64,000 bases of DNA from Methylophaga sp. OBS4 (GTDB lineage Bacteria > Pseudomonadota > Gammaproteobacteria > Nitrosococcales > Methylophagaceae), in assembly GCF_026319305.1 (NCBI RefSeq), contig NZ_JAPDMV010000003.1, positions 43,675 through 107,674 on the forward strand, given 5' to 3'. Under the pieces are notes generated by a model. It worked only from the letters and a program-made list of their open reading frames with translations. It was not told the origin of the DNA and did no database searches. A program made the translations under genes and the position numbers. How positions within the stretch are numbered: position 1 is the first letter of the stretch; each line of letters starts with the position of its first letter. This document shows, piece by piece, positions 1-10,945 of this stretch.

Positions 1-1
1 G

Positions 2-1366
2 GGGACGGTCGATGGCCGTTTGCTGGCACTGGATGCCGAGACCGGTGAAAAATTATGGGATAAGGATGTGACCGAAGGTAAAAGCGGCATTCAGGAAGAT
101 ATCCGCACATTGGCCGGCGATACTACAGGTGAAGTATCCGGCACGTCCGGCGCCGGTTTGAATATGGCGCCGATGGTTTATAAAGGTAAAGTGATTATCG
201 GCATTACCGGAGTCGGTTACGGTTTGCATCTGGACTCGCTGGACTCGGATGCACCGCTGGGCACGGTGGTCGGCATTGCCGGCAAATACGGCCGTCGCGG
301 CTTTCTGGCTGCGTATGACATGGAAACCGGCGAACAAACCTGGCAGTTCGATACCATTCCGGAGCAGGGCTGGGAAGGGGATTTTGTTCAATTCACCGCC
401 GATGGTGTCAGGTTGCCTCGTGATATCGAGGCTGAAAAATCCAGTGCTGACAATTATGCCGATGCCTGGCGTTATGGCGGCGGTTCGGCCTGGAGTACCC
501 CGGCGATTGATTATGAAACCGATACCTTGTTCTTTGGCACCGGCAATCCTTCTCCGCAAATGGAAGGTTCGTCGCGGCCTGGCGATAATCTGTATACCTC
601 GTCATTGGTGGCTTTGGATGCCAATAGCGGTGAGTTGAAATGGTATTTCCAGCAGGTGCCGCATGATATGTGGGGTTATGATGTCGCCAGTCCGCCGGTG
701 TTGTTCACCGCTCATATTGATGGCGAATCGATCCCTGCTATCGGGCAGGCGGGTAAGACCGGCTGGTTTTATGTGTTAAATCGTGAAAACGGTGCGTTGT
801 TGTTTAAGAGCGAAGCTTATGTGCCGCAACAGAATATGTTTCAGAAACCGAGTAAAGCCGGCACGATTATTTATCCGGGGGTATTGGGCGGCTCCAACTG
901 GTCGCCGGTTTCAGTCGATGAACAACGGCGGTTGGTTTTTATCGCCGGTATTCACTGGCCGGTTGAATACAGCCTGCATCAGTTGCAGGGTAAAAACGGT
1001 AAGCCGGGGCTGCAGTATTCTTCGATGTCGCCGCTGGATACCGACGAGCGTTATGGCCTGCTCAGCGCCATTGATATTGATAACGGTAAACTGGTTTGGC
1101 AGCACAAAACGCCGAACCCGCTGTTGGGCGGTGTGTTGAGCACAGCCAGTGGTCTGGTGTTCAGCGGCGAAGGTTCGGGTGAATTATTTGCTTTGGATGC
1201 CGCAACCGGCGAGAAGTTGTGGTCTGGTCAATCTGAGGCGGGTGTGAATGCGCCGCCCATCAGTTATGAGATAGACGGCAGGCAATATATCGCGGTGGCT
1301 AGCGGCGGTAACAAATTGTTTGGTTATCAAAGCGGCGATTTTTTGAAGGTTTGGACTTTGCCTTAA
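2..1366 (+). CDS. PQQ-dependent dehydrogenase, 5' end cut by the window
   Basis: Quinoprotein of the eight-bladed propeller alcohol dehydrogenase family, expected in the periplasm, oxidising an alcohol or sugar with PQQ. The frame is open from base 2 (reads GTVDGRLLALDAETGEKLW), so the N-terminus lies outside the window; about 454 residues remain of the family's usual 550-650. Repeated blade motifs are visible (LDAETGEKLW, YDMETGEQTW, IDIDNGKLVW, LDAATGEKLW), as are the family signatures GTGNPSP and PGDN followed by VALDANSGELKWYFQ. The segment PHDMWGYD aligns with the PHDxWDYD/A segment that carries the catalytic Asp in methanol-type enzymes; here that Asp is Gly. There is no cytochrome c domain at the C-terminus. 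The substrate cannot be inferred. Confidence 0.85.
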   Translation, partial: GTVDGRLLALDAETGEKLWDKDVTEGKSGIQEDIRTLAGDTTGEVSGTSGAGLNMAPMVYKGKVIIGITGVGYGLHLDSLDSDAPLGTVVGIAGKYGRRGFLAAYDMETGEQTWQFDTIPEQGWEGDFVQFTADGVRLPRDIEAEKSSADNYADAWRYGGGSAWSTPAIDYETDTLFFGTGNPSPQMEGSSRPGDNLYTSSLVALDANSGELKWYFQQVPHDMWGYDVASPPVLFTAHIDGESIPAIGQAGKTGWFYVLNRENGALLFKSEAYVPQQNMFQKPSKAGTIIYPGVLGGSNWSPVSVDEQRRLVFIAGIHWPVEYSLHQLQGKNGKPGLQYSSMSPLDTDERYGLLSAIDIDNGKLVWQHKTPNPLLGGVLSTASGLVFSGEGSGELFALDAATGEKLWSGQSEAGVNAPPISYEIDGRQYIAVASGGNKLFGYQSGDFLKVWTLP

Positions 1367-1381
1367 GGTCGGGCATTGGAC

Positions 1382-1481
1382 GAGATTTCTCGGCTTACGC
1401 TCGGAATGACAGTCTCCTTGCTATGCTCGGGGGCTTGATTTGGTAAAGGGCGCTGTCATGCCGACCGAAGCGGAGGCATCT
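1382..1481. repeat. 100-bp direct repeat, copy A, upstream of GIY-YIG gene
   Basis: This segment and 1854-1953 are near-identical 100-bp direct repeats. Both contain the palindromic core CTCGG(n)GCTCGGAATGACAG, the string GCTATGCTCGG, TTTGGTAAAGGGCG, and end in TGTCATGCCGACCGAAGCGG followed by AGGCATCT. A third partial copy of the last module lies at 1811-1840. They flank the nuclease gene and resemble REP-like sequences found beside GIY-YIG genes in other bacteria. Confidence 0.8.
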
Positions 1482-1518
1482 CAATAACTCTGAAGGATGA
1501 ATGCAGAGGGAACTGCCG

Positions 1519-1811
1519 ATGAAAACGTACTATGTCTATTGCATGACGAACATCAGTAATCGTGTTTTTATATCGGTGTTACAAACGATTTGATACGGTG
1601 TGTTTATGAACATAAACAGCATGTGGTCACAGGATTCACAGATAAGTACAACGTGACCAAGCTGGTCTATTTTGAGCAGACGAATGATGCTTACACCGCG
1701 ATCAGTCGGGAAAAACAACTCAAACGTTGGCGTAGAGAAAAGAAAAATAAGTTGGTTGATGTTATGAATCCCGAATGGAGGGATTTGTATCTGGAATTGT
1801 TGGACAAGTAG
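1519..1811 (+). pseudogene. GIY-YIG nuclease gene with a one-base frameshift
   Basis: A small single-domain GIY-YIG endonuclease of the COG2827 (YhbQ-like) type, about 97 residues when repaired. From ATG 1519 the frame reads MKTYYVYCMTNISNRVF and then leaves the family sequence. Adding one T to the T5 run at 1565-1569 gives NRVFYIGVTNDLIRCVYEHKQ, which is the expected continuation and joins the open frame ending at 1811 (KLVYFEQTNDAYTAISREKQ, then WRREKKN and ending LELLDK). The homopolymer location means either a true inactivating deletion or a sequencing error. It sits exactly between two copies of a 100-bp repeat, which suggests that nuclease and repeats travel together. Confidence 0.8.
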
Positions 1812-1840
1812 CTGTCATGCCGACCGGAGTGGAGGCATCT
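1811..1840. repeat. partial repeat copy (30 bp)
   Basis: It matches the last 30 bp of the 100-bp repeats (TGTCATGCCGACCGGAGTGG, then AGGCATCT) with two substitutions, and starts at the stop codon of the GIY-YIG gene. Confidence 0.7.
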
Positions 1841-1853
1841 GAGAAGATAAACA

Positions 1854-1953
1854 GAGATTCCTCGGCTGCGCTCGGAATGACAGGCCCCTCGCTATGCTCG
1901 GCGGGGCTGGTTTGGTAAAGGGCGTTGTCATGCCGACCGAAGCGGAGGCATCT
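1854..1953. repeat. 100-bp direct repeat, copy B
   Basis: The second near-identical copy of the segment at 1382-1481, in the same orientation, 372 bp downstream of the end of copy A. Together they bracket the GIY-YIG gene. Confidence 0.8.
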
Positions 1954-2001
1954 TACTGACAGGCATATTTAAAGTAGTCATAGCATTGCACGGAGGTGAG
2001 C

Positions 2002-3471
2002 ATGAAAGCGGCACAACAAGCCATGCTCTGGCGGACATTGTTTCAGCTGCGACCGGATTATCAGCTGACCGCCAATTTATTCCTGCGTCTGCTCGCGGTT
2101 ATCTATTTTATTGCCTTTGCTTCCTTATTTGGTCAGATGGCCGGATTGGTCGGGCCGGACGGTATTTTACCGTTTGACCGCGTGCTTGAACGGGCTTATC
2201 AACAGGACGGCTGGCAGGCGTGGCTGACATTGCCCAATCTGTTCTGGTTCAATGCTTCGGATTTGGCGTTGCAGAGCGCGGCCGTAGCCGGCTGTATTTT
2301 CTCGGTTTTATTGTTTCTCGGGCGACTGGAACAGCTGGCTACGATTGCTCTATTTGTGTTGTATCTGTCTTTGTTTCATGCCGGCCAGCTGTTTTTGAGT
2401 TTTCAGTGGGATAGCCTGTTACTGGAAGCAGGGTTTCTGGCAATATTTCTGATTTCAGGTCCCAGTTTGCTGCTGATTCTGCTGTATGAGTGGTTACTGT
2501 TTCGTTTTCGGTTTATGTCAGGACTGGCCAAACTGCTTTCCGATGATCCCAGCTGGGCCAGTTTTACCGCATTGCATCATTATTTCGAGACGCAGCCGTT
2601 ACCACATATCGGTTCCTGGTATGCCCATTACTTGCCGCACTGGCTGCATCAATTCGGGGTCGGTTTCACCTTGTTTACCGAACTGCTGGTGCCGTTTCTG
2701 ATCTTTATGCCGAGGCCGTACCGGATTGCTGCAGCTTTGATTACGATTCTGATGCAGTTGCTGCTGATAGCGACGAGCAATCATGCTTATGTCAATCTGC
2801 TGGTGATCTTACTCTGTGTATTGCTGCTGGATGATCGTATTATCAGCCGGCTGTTACCGCGAAAACTGTTGCAGTGGATAAATAAGGGCAGTCGTGAACC
2901 GGGCCTGCTGAAGTCGGGCCTTGCACTGATATCGGGTTTGTTGATTGTGTTTGTCAGTACCACGGCTTTTTATATGTATGCCACGCGTAGCTTGTTGCCC
3001 GAGCCGATCATCAAGATTGACGACAGTGTGCAGCTTTGGGGTATCGGCCATATTTATCATGTGTTTCCCACCATGCAGACAACGCGGCAGGAGCTGCTAA
3101 TTCAGGGCAGTGATGACGGTCAGAACTGGCGGGATTACGAGTTTAAATTCAAACCGGGCAAGGTGAACCGGCAACCGGCTTTTATCGTGCCTTATCATCC
3201 GCGGCTGGACTGGATGATGTGGTTTGTTCCGAGCCAGTCCGGGCGGCAGTTGTACTGGTTCCGAGAGTTTCAGAGTCAGCTCAGAAAGGGTTCGCCGCAG
3301 GTGCTTAGCTTGCTGAAAAACAATCCGTTCCCGGTCAAACCGCCGCGCTTTTTGCGGGTGCAGGCTTATGATTACCGGTTCACCACGGCTGAACAGCGTA
3401 AGCAAAGCGGTGATTGGTGGCGGCGCGAGTATCTCGGTCTGTTTCCATATGTCGCACCTAGGCGACCATGA
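2002..3471 (+). CDS. lipase maturation factor family membrane protein
   Basis: A polytopic membrane protein of the LMF1/LMF2-like family, 489 residues; in animals the family helps fold lipases in the ER, while the bacterial role is unknown. Family hallmarks are the N-terminal RLLAVIYFIAFASLFGQ segment, the GILPF motif, and LFLSFQWDSLLLEAGFLAIF. About eight hydrophobic helices fill the first two thirds; the C-terminal 130 residues form a soluble domain with W/R-rich motifs (DGQNWRDYEFKFKPG, RLDWMMWF). I chose ATG 2002 because GGAGG at 1992-1996 lies 5 bases upstream; an in-frame GTG at 1996 overlaps that Shine-Dalgarno. It is convergent with the ATPase operon, with 45 bp between the stops and no obvious terminator. 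Confidence 0.85.
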   Translation: MKAAQQAMLWRTLFQLRPDYQLTANLFLRLLAVIYFIAFASLFGQMAGLVGPDGILPFDRVLERAYQQDGWQAWLTLPNLFWFNASDLALQSAAVAGCIFSVLLFLGRLEQLATIALFVLYLSLFHAGQLFLSFQWDSLLLEAGFLAIFLISGPSLLLILLYEWLLFRFRFMSGLAKLLSDDPSWASFTALHHYFETQPLPHIGSWYAHYLPHWLHQFGVGFTLFTELLVPFLIFMPRPYRIAAALITILMQLLLIATSNHAYVNLLVILLCVLLLDDRIISRLLPRKLLQWINKGSREPGLLKSGLALISGLLIVFVSTTAFYMYATRSLLPEPIIKIDDSVQLWGIGHIYHVFPTMQTTRQELLIQGSDDGQNWRDYEFKFKPGKVNRQPAFIVPYHPRLDWMMWFVPSQSGRQLYWFREFQSQLRKGSPQVLSLLKNNPFPVKPPRFLRVQAYDYRFTTAEQRKQSGDWWRREYLGLFPYVAPRRP

Positions 3472-3516
3472 GAACTTGAAAGTAGAGCCCCTCGCTGTTA
3501 ACTGTATGTTCGGGAT

Positions 3517-4362
3517 TCAGGTTTGTGTATCCAGATTGGCATCGAGGCTTGCCGCACTCAGTAGAATCACCTCGATTTCTTCAATGATTTCTTCCTGACG
3601 CAGGGCAGAGCTTTTTCGGGTCAGTTCTGCTAATTGTTTGTCGAGGTATTTAACCGCACCATCAAGGTGGGTAATACGGCGATGGTTTTCTTCCAGCAGT
3701 GAGATGAACAGGATCTGATGCAATACGGCAAACAGATAATGGTCGCTGAGTTCAAGCAACAAGTCTTCGGGGGGCTGGTTGTGCAGCGGCGGATGAGAAA
3801 AACCGACAGTTTGATGCAGAAGATCATGGAAAGGGGGCAGCAGTTTCTGAGTGCGGATACCATCATCCCCAGCGTGATACAAACAGGAAACACTGAGCAA
3901 GCCGTGTTGCTCCTGCAATAAAGCTAACCGGGCGACCAACTGTTCAATGACGGAAGTGATTTCCTCGTTCACACTGATGCCGTCAATGGCTGCTGTCAGG
4001 CGCGGGTCATCTTCCAGCAGAAGATTCAGCTTGTGTCCGACACTGATCAGCAGTGAAGACTTGGATGTCTGTACTTCCAATTCTCGGAATAGGGCGTGAT
4101 TGAAATCACCGCAAAAGCCGCGCTCGCTGCCTATCAGCAAAATAACAGAGGGATTTCGGCCCGGTTGCGGCAAGATATCGGGATAGAAATTGAGCAAATC
4201 CCGGCTTGCCTGCTCAATACTGTGAATCACGGCTTGCTGGGCATCGATACAAGCGGACAGCTTGCGGCTCTCGATGTAGGCCATGGTCTTCATCGAGTTC
4301 ATGATGTTTTGCACTTCAGTCAGGCTATGGCGATGATGCTCGAGATTCTGACGCCGTGACAT
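3517..4362 (-). CDS. atpG: N-ATPase gamma subunit
   Basis: The central rotor shaft of the F1 part, 281 residues. The N-terminus SRRQNLEHHRHSL with NIMNSMKTMAYIE and the C-terminus (EEIIEEIEVILLSAASL) are the two coiled helices that enter the alpha3beta3 ring; GSERGFCGDFN corresponds to GSDRGLCGGLN of housekeeping gamma subunits. The start at 4362 has GGAG upstream and lies 2 bases after the atpA stop; an in-frame extension to 4410 would overlap atpA by 46 bases and is not family sequence. It is the last gene of the operon, which is the position expected for N-ATPases. Confidence 0.9.
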   Translation of the reverse strand: MSRRQNLEHHRHSLTEVQNIMNSMKTMAYIESRKLSACIDAQQAVIHSIEQASRDLLNFYPDILPQPGRNPSVILLIGSERGFCGDFNHALFRELEVQTSKSSLLISVGHKLNLLLEDDPRLTAAIDGISVNEEITSVIEQLVARLALLQEQHGLLSVSCLYHAGDDGIRTQKLLPPFHDLLHQTVGFSHPPLHNQPPEDLLLELSDHYLFAVLHQILFISLLEENHRRITHLDGAVKYLDKQLAELTRKSSALRQEEIIEEIEVILLSAASLDANLDTQT

Positions 4363-4364
4363 AG

Positions 4365-5849
4365 TCAGTCTCCTACAGGGCCAAGCCATCGTGTGACTGC
4401 ATCGGCCCACTGGTCGCGCGGACTATCCAGCGTCAGGGTGGTGTGGCTCACCGATGCTTCAAGTGTTGCCAGCAGCGGCGGAATTTTATCGGTGCCGGCT
4501 TGTTCTAACATGTCGTCATTAAAGGCCACCAGCCATGCCATATCGAATGTGGCGGGTAATGGCGATAATCGATCCTGTTTGAGAATTTCCCTTAACAGAC
4601 GGCCTCGATGGATAGCTTTTTCCATCGATGCTTCAAGACGGGCACCGAAACGGGTGAAGATTTCCAGCTCGAGATAGCGCAGGTAATCGAGCTTCATGCG
4701 ACCTGCTTCTTTTTTGATACTTGGATGTTGGGCCTGACCGCCAATACGGGAGATGGATCGGGCAATATCAATAGCCGGACGGAAACCGCCCGCAAATAAA
4801 GCCTGATCGAAATAGATCTGGCCGTCAGTGATGGAAATCAGATTGGTCGGGATGTAGGCGGTGATTTCTCCGAGCTTGGTTTCTACAATTGGCAGGGCAG
4901 TCATGCTGCCGCCACCATTGGCGGCATTCAGACAGGTGGTGCGCTCCAGCAGTCTGGCATGAACAGAAAAGATATCGCCCGGATAGGCCTCTCGTCCAGG
5001 TGGCCGCCGCAATAATAAAGAGAGTTCGCGGTAGGTTTTGGCATGGGTGGAAAGATCGTCATAGACCACCAGAACATCGTGCCCCTGTTGCATCCAGAAC
5101 TCAGCCGCGGCACATCCGGCAAAAGGTGCTAGATGTTGTAAGCCCGGTAAGCTGCTGGCCTCAGCGACAATGACTGTTGTGTAATCAAGCGCGCCGCTTT
5201 TACGCAGAATATTGATGGTGTTGACTATAGATGAGCGTTTCTGTCCAATCAGCACATAGACACAATATACGTTCTGGCCGCGCTGGTTGATAACCGTATC
5301 CAAAGCAATTGAACTGCGTCCCAATCCTTCGTCGCCGATAAGTAGTTGCCGCTGACCTTTACCTATCGGAATCATGGTGTCAATAATCTTGTTGCCGGTA
5401 TAGAGCGGTTTGACTACGAAGTCACGTGCCACGATGGGGGGAGAGGCTGTTTCCAGCGGTAACCAGCGGCTATGTTTGGGCCGAGGCTTATTATCAAGCG
5501 GCATGCCGAGTGGATCGATAATACGTCCCAGCAATGCGTCACCGACAGCGATACTGAGCGTGCGGCCGGTACGCTTTACTGACGTACCTGATGTCAGTTT
5601 TTCCGAGTCACGCAGCAAAACAGCCCCGATAAGTTTATTAGTCAAGTCAAATACCATGCCGGTACTGCCATCGGCAAAGCTTAGAATATCGTCCATCGCA
5701 GCTGACGGTAAGCCGGTGATCCAGGCGATACCGTCGCCAACCGCCACTACGCGGCCGCGTTCATTGATATGGACTGCAGGCTGATAGCTGTCCAGCCATT
5801 TTGCCTGACGGGCCAGCAGGGAGTTTGTCTCGACTTCTTCTTTATCCAT
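4365..5849 (-). CDS. atpA: N-ATPase alpha subunit, Walker A lysine replaced
   Basis: The non-catalytic nucleotide-binding subunit of the F1 hexamer, 494 residues, normal length. The family sequence [42 protein letters not shown] and the arginine-finger segment [10 protein letters not shown] are intact. The P-loop, normally GDRQTGKT(S/A), reads GDEGLGRSS at residues 172-180, so the Walker A lysine is Arg178 (codon at 5316-5318). Nucleotide binding at the non-catalytic site may therefore be altered. The start overlaps the atpF stop by 8 bases. Confidence 0.93.
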   Translation of the reverse strand: MDKEEVETNSLLARQAKWLDSYQPAVHINERGRVVAVGDGIAWITGLPSAAMDDILSFADGSTGMVFDLTNKLIGAVLLRDSEKLTSGTSVKRTGRTLSIAVGDALLGRIIDPLGMPLDNKPRPKHSRWLPLETASPPIVARDFVVKPLYTGNKIIDTMIPIGKGQRQLLIGDEGLGRSSIALDTVINQRGQNVYCVYVLIGQKRSSIVNTINILRKSGALDYTTVIVAEASSLPGLQHLAPFAGCAAAEFWMQQGHDVLVVYDDLSTHAKTYRELSLLLRRPPGREAYPGDIFSVHARLLERTTCLNAANGGGSMTALPIVETKLGEITAYIPTNLISITDGQIYFDQALFAGGFRPAIDIARSISRIGGQAQHPSIKKEAGRMKLDYLRYLELEIFTRFGARLEASMEKAIHRGRLLREILKQDRLSPLPATFDMAWLVAFNDDMLEQAGTDKIPPLLATLEASVSHTTLTLDSPRDQWADAVTRWLGPVGD

Positions 5850-6588
5850 CGTGGGCCAGCTCCGCGAAACCGCTTAATTCATCCTGGATATTGGCATTGA
5901 TAACCCAGCTGCCAATGCCGACTCTGAGGCCGGCTATCAGCGAGCTGTCCTGGCTGTAACTGACGGGCATATCGAGGCCGGTCACCGTGTGCAAGGCCTG
6001 CTCGATTTGCTGCTGCAGATCGGAGGAAAGCGGATAGGCGCTGGCGACTTCGAACTTGTCCAGATTTTCACCATAATGGCTGCGCAGCATGCTGGTTTTT
6101 TCGGCAGACAACTGGCTCAAGTCGTGAACAAGCTTGTCGACAAGGCGGGCTTCGGTGTCGGGGCCTGATAAACCGTGTAGCAGTTTGGCGGCAAAACTGG
6201 CGCCGTGTTGCAAGGCAGTTTCTTCCATTTTGCGGTTCCGGTCATGCTGGCGTTTGGCTGCAGTGACCTGTACTTTTTCCTGCTCTTGTTGCAAGCGTGT
6301 CTGCAATTCCTGCTGCTGTCGCTGGCTCTCGTCATCCAGTTCCTGCCGGAGTGTTTCGCGCTTTTGCTGCCGCTCCCGATCCCAGTCGGCCAGGCGGCTT
6401 TCGTACTGTTGCTGTAATTGTCTGGTTTCAGCATATCTGGCTTCGGCATCAGCCAACGTTTTTTCAATGCCGGCTTGCCTGCGTGCAATCACTTCTCTGA
6501 CTGGCTTGTACAGAAAGTGTTTAAGTAGCCAGACCAGTACCAGAAAGTTAATGATTTCGAGTACAAAAGTGGACCAGTTCAGTTCCAT
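5842..6588 (-). CDS. atpF: N-ATPase b subunit with delta-like C-terminal domain
   Basis: The peripheral stalk subunit, 248 residues, against about 155 for a normal b subunit. An N-terminal membrane helix ([21 protein letters not shown]) is followed by a long charged coiled coil rich in Q/E/R, then a C-terminal segment ([15 protein letters not shown] ... [21 protein letters not shown]) that resembles the C-terminal part of the delta subunit. The operon has no separate atpH, so this fusion probably replaces it, as in known N-ATPases. I chose ATG 6588 (MELNWSTF) with GGAG upstream; the frame extends to a TTG at 6603. Confidence 0.88.
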   Translation of the reverse strand: MELNWSTFVLEIINFLVLVWLLKHFLYKPVREVIARRQAGIEKTLADAEARYAETRQLQQQYESRLADWDRERQQKRETLRQELDDESQRQQQELQTRLQQEQEKVQVTAAKRQHDRNRKMEETALQHGASFAAKLLHGLSGPDTEARLVDKLVHDLSQLSAEKTSMLRSHYGENLDKFEVASAYPLSSDLQQQIEQALHTVTGLDMPVSYSQDSSLIAGLRVGIGSWVINANIQDELSGFAELAHDG

Positions 6589-6641
6589 AACATGCTGCTC
6601 CAACAGGTTGTGGGTATCAGGGACATGACACTTGGCTATTT

Positions 6642-6911
<270 letters not shown>

Positions 6912-7598
6912 CTACTCCTTGTTTTGTGAACGTACCTGTTGGGACTGAATTCCGCCTGCCACATAGATCAAAGCCAGCATGCCGAAGATATAGGCTTGTA
7001 CCAGCGCTTCAACAATATGCAGCATCAGGATGGGAATCGGTGCCAGAAAGCTGGCGACCAGCAGGATCATCAGCGCGGCCATTTCCAGGCTCATGATATT
7101 GCCGAACAGCCGTACAGCCAGCGCGACCGTACGAGTGATTTCGCTGATGATATGAAACGGCAGCAATACAGGGTTGGGAATGATGTAATGATGCAGATAT
7201 TTTTTTAGTCCCTGAATGCGGATCCCGTACCAGTGTGTTGATAGAAATACGAGGATCGCCAGCGCCGTGGTGGCCGACAGGTCGCGGGTAGGGGCATGCA
7301 CGCCGGGGAGCAGACCGCTGAGATTGGCGATGACCAGGTATATCCACAGACTGGCGACAAACGGCATGATTGTGCGGCAATGTTGTGGCGTGACTTCCGC
7401 TATCGCTTTGTCGATGGTTTCGACAATGCCTTCCACGGTTGTCTGTAACGGGCCAGGCTCGCTGCTGAGCCGGCGTGACAATATCCAGCAGAACAGGGTG
7501 AGTGCTGCCATGATCAGCCAAGTGGTGACAATGGTGTTGGTCACTTCTAACGGTCCGATCGTGAATAAAGGTTTAATAATCAATTCCCCGTCGGTCAT
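6912..7598 (-). CDS. atpB: N-ATPase a subunit
   Basis: The stator membrane subunit that forms the ion half-channels, 228 residues with about five or six hydrophobic helices. The essential Arg lies in ALAVRLFGNIMSLEM, and the last helix pair reads ALVQAYIFGMLALIYV. I take ATG 7598, although a GTG lies directly before it at 7601. The gene begins only 4 bases after the atpQ stop, leaving no room for an atpR gene. Confidence 0.92.
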   Translation of the reverse strand: MTDGELIIKPLFTIGPLEVTNTIVTTWLIMAALTLFCWILSRRLSSEPGPLQTTVEGIVETIDKAIAEVTPQHCRTIMPFVASLWIYLVIANLSGLLPGVHAPTRDLSATTALAILVFLSTHWYGIRIQGLKKYLHHYIIPNPVLLPFHIISEITRTVALAVRLFGNIMSLEMAALMILLVASFLAPIPILMLHIVEALVQAYIFGMLALIYVAGGIQSQQVRSQNKE

Positions 7599-7602
7599 CA
7601 CG

Positions 7603-7872
7603 TTATTCCCTGATTGTCAGATAAACGTTCAGCGCCCCCACTATAACGCCAAGCAGGATCAGGCTGACAGTCCAGCGAATTGAATAGCCGGTTGTCAGGC
7701 TGTCGAGCCAATGGCCGAGATAAGCACCGCCAATCACCGGCAGTACAAACAACAGTCCGAGCACACCGATGTAAACCGTCTGGCCGACCAGCGTCGGGCG
7801 TTCACGCTCGGCTTTCTGCATTCGCCGTGCTTGTCGTTCTACCTGATTTTTCAGATCATTTGATGACGTCAT
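7603..7872 (-). CDS. atpQ: N-ATPase accessory membrane protein AtpQ (AtpI/AtpZ-like)
   Basis: A small two-helix protein of 89 residues, in the position where N-ATPase operons carry atpQ. After a charged N-terminus come the helices VYIGVLGLLFVLPVIGGAYLG and VSLILLGVIVGALNVYLTI, with the AtpI-type GxxLGHWLD motif between them. The family is thought to help rotor assembly or Mg2+ supply. The ATG at 7872 has AAGGTG upstream; a longer frame to 7908 would overlap atpC by 31 bases. Confidence 0.8.
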   Translation of the reverse strand: MTSSNDLKNQVERQARRMQKAERERPTLVGQTVYIGVLGLLFVLPVIGGAYLGHWLDSLTTGYSIRWTVSLILLGVIVGALNVYLTIRE

Positions 7873-7877
7873 GGTGG

Positions 7878-9781
<1,904 letters not shown>

Positions 9782-9922
9782 TTATCACGTTCTAAGTTGG
9801 TTAAAAGTGCGGTGCTGAGTTTGCTGGAAAAGACTTGGATGGCTTGTACCACTTGCTATGATTCAGCAAGGGCACATAAACCTCCAGATACTTAGTGGTG
9901 TGCAATAAGGAGAAAACTAGTT

Positions 9923-9947
9923 GGTTCTGCCTGATTCAGGCTGAACC
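9923..9947. other. 25-bp hairpin upstream of the DUF429 operon
   Basis: GGTTC-T-GCCTGA-T-TCAGGC-T-GAACC forms an 11-bp stem with one T-T mismatch and a one-base centre. It lies in the 300-bp gap between the divergent atpD and the small gene at 9987. There is no T-run after it, so it is more likely an operator than a terminator. I see no convincing -35/-10 pair in the rest of the gap. Confidence 0.4.
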
Positions 9948-9986
9948 AGGCAGATTGAACAATGAAAATCATCTTGCCAACACTTT

Positions 9987-10199
9987 ATGAGCGAGCCGCG
10001 CTACTACCTGAAAAAGCTGAAGGAGCTGGAGTTTACTTTGCAGTTGCTGCAGGCAATCGATGGGCTGAGATACAAAGACTTTCGGCAGGTGAGCCAGCAT
10101 GCGCAGACGCTGATATGGCTTATCGAACAGTTTCTGCTGGCCAGATTCCGGTTCAAAGTCTGGCAGGGACTTTACTGGAGCGGGATCTGCCATGACTGA
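9987..10199 (+). CDS. small helical protein, unknown function
   Basis: A 70-residue protein, mostly amphipathic helix (YYLKKLKELEFTLQLLQAI, QHAQTLIWLIEQFLLARF). I do not recognise a family. Support: coding-like composition, with charged and hydrophobic positions spaced as in a helix, and an 8-base overlap with the following DUF429 gene, which suggests coupled translation. Weakness: no clear Shine-Dalgarno. A competing frame starting at ATG 9962 has a low-complexity Ala/Gly-rich translation and seems less likely. Confidence 0.5.
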   Translation: MSEPRYYLKKLKELEFTLQLLQAIDGLRYKDFRQVSQHAQTLIWLIEQFLLARFRFKVWQGLYWSGICHD

Positions 10200-10911
10200 G
10201 GTTGGGTACGCCGGAGTTGATGGTTGCCGCGGCGGCTGGTTCGTTACACTGCTGGGCTGTCGCGAGGATACGGTACAGACTGTGCGCTACGAGTTGTGCC
10301 AACACTTTGATGAGGTGGTCAAACTTGTAGCGCGGTCGGTAATGGTGACGGTAGACATGCCTGTCGGCTTGTTGGAACAGGCCTTGCCGGGCGGACGAAT
10401 GTGCGATCGGGCAGCGCGTCGCCTGCTGGGGCCCAGAAGGTCCAGCGTCTTTTCACCGCCTGCACGTCCGGCGCTGGCAGCTTATCCGGATTATGCTGCG
10501 GCGGTAGCGGTAAACGGGGCGGGTATCAGTCTGCCGGCATGGCATATCTTGCCCAGAATCGGGGAAGTGGATAGCTGCATGACACCGCGCCTGCAGAGGC
10601 GCATCATGGAATCTCACCCGGAACTGGCTTTTATGTCGCTTGCCGGTTCTCCAATGAGTCACAGCAAGAAAAGTCGCGAGGGTTTGGTCGAACGTATGGG
10701 ATGGTTGAGGCAGCATTTTGGCCGCCATGAACCTGATGTGCAGGCGTTGCGGAAGCACTTTGGCAGGCAGCGGCTGGCGGAGGATGACATTCTCGACGCC
10801 TGCGTCCTGGCTTTGGTGGCCCGCCGCATCCGGCTTGGTTTGGGTGCCCGCCTGCCCGGTCAGAATGTGCCGGTAGACAGCAAGGGGCTGCGTATGGAAA
10901 TCTGGTACTGA
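10192..10911 (+). CDS. DUF429 family protein (predicted RNase H-like nuclease)
   Basis: 239 residues. The N-terminus [14 protein letters not shown] is the hallmark of DUF429, predicted to adopt an RNase H fold; further acidic positions are VTVDMPVGL and the C-terminal [12 protein letters not shown], which could complete a metal site. [12 protein letters not shown] is also typical. The true substrate is unknown. It is followed 34 bases later by endonuclease V, so the pair may act on damaged or modified nucleic acid, but that is inference from neighbourhood. Confidence 0.8.
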   Translation: MTEVGYAGVDGCRGGWFVTLLGCREDTVQTVRYELCQHFDEVVKLVARSVMVTVDMPVGLLEQALPGGRMCDRAARRLLGPRRSSVFSPPARPALAAYPDYAAAVAVNGAGISLPAWHILPRIGEVDSCMTPRLQRRIMESHPELAFMSLAGSPMSHSKKSREGLVERMGWLRQHFGRHEPDVQALRKHFGRQRLAEDDILDACVLALVARRIRLGLGARLPGQNVPVDSKGLRMEIWY

Positions 10912-10945
10912 TCACTCGGGCTTCAGCTTCATAAGGAGCCGTATT

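Noticed and set aside
9962..10195. Alternative 77-residue frame upstream of DUF429
   Set aside because: The translation is Ala/Gly-rich without structure and overlaps the better-supported frame at 9987.
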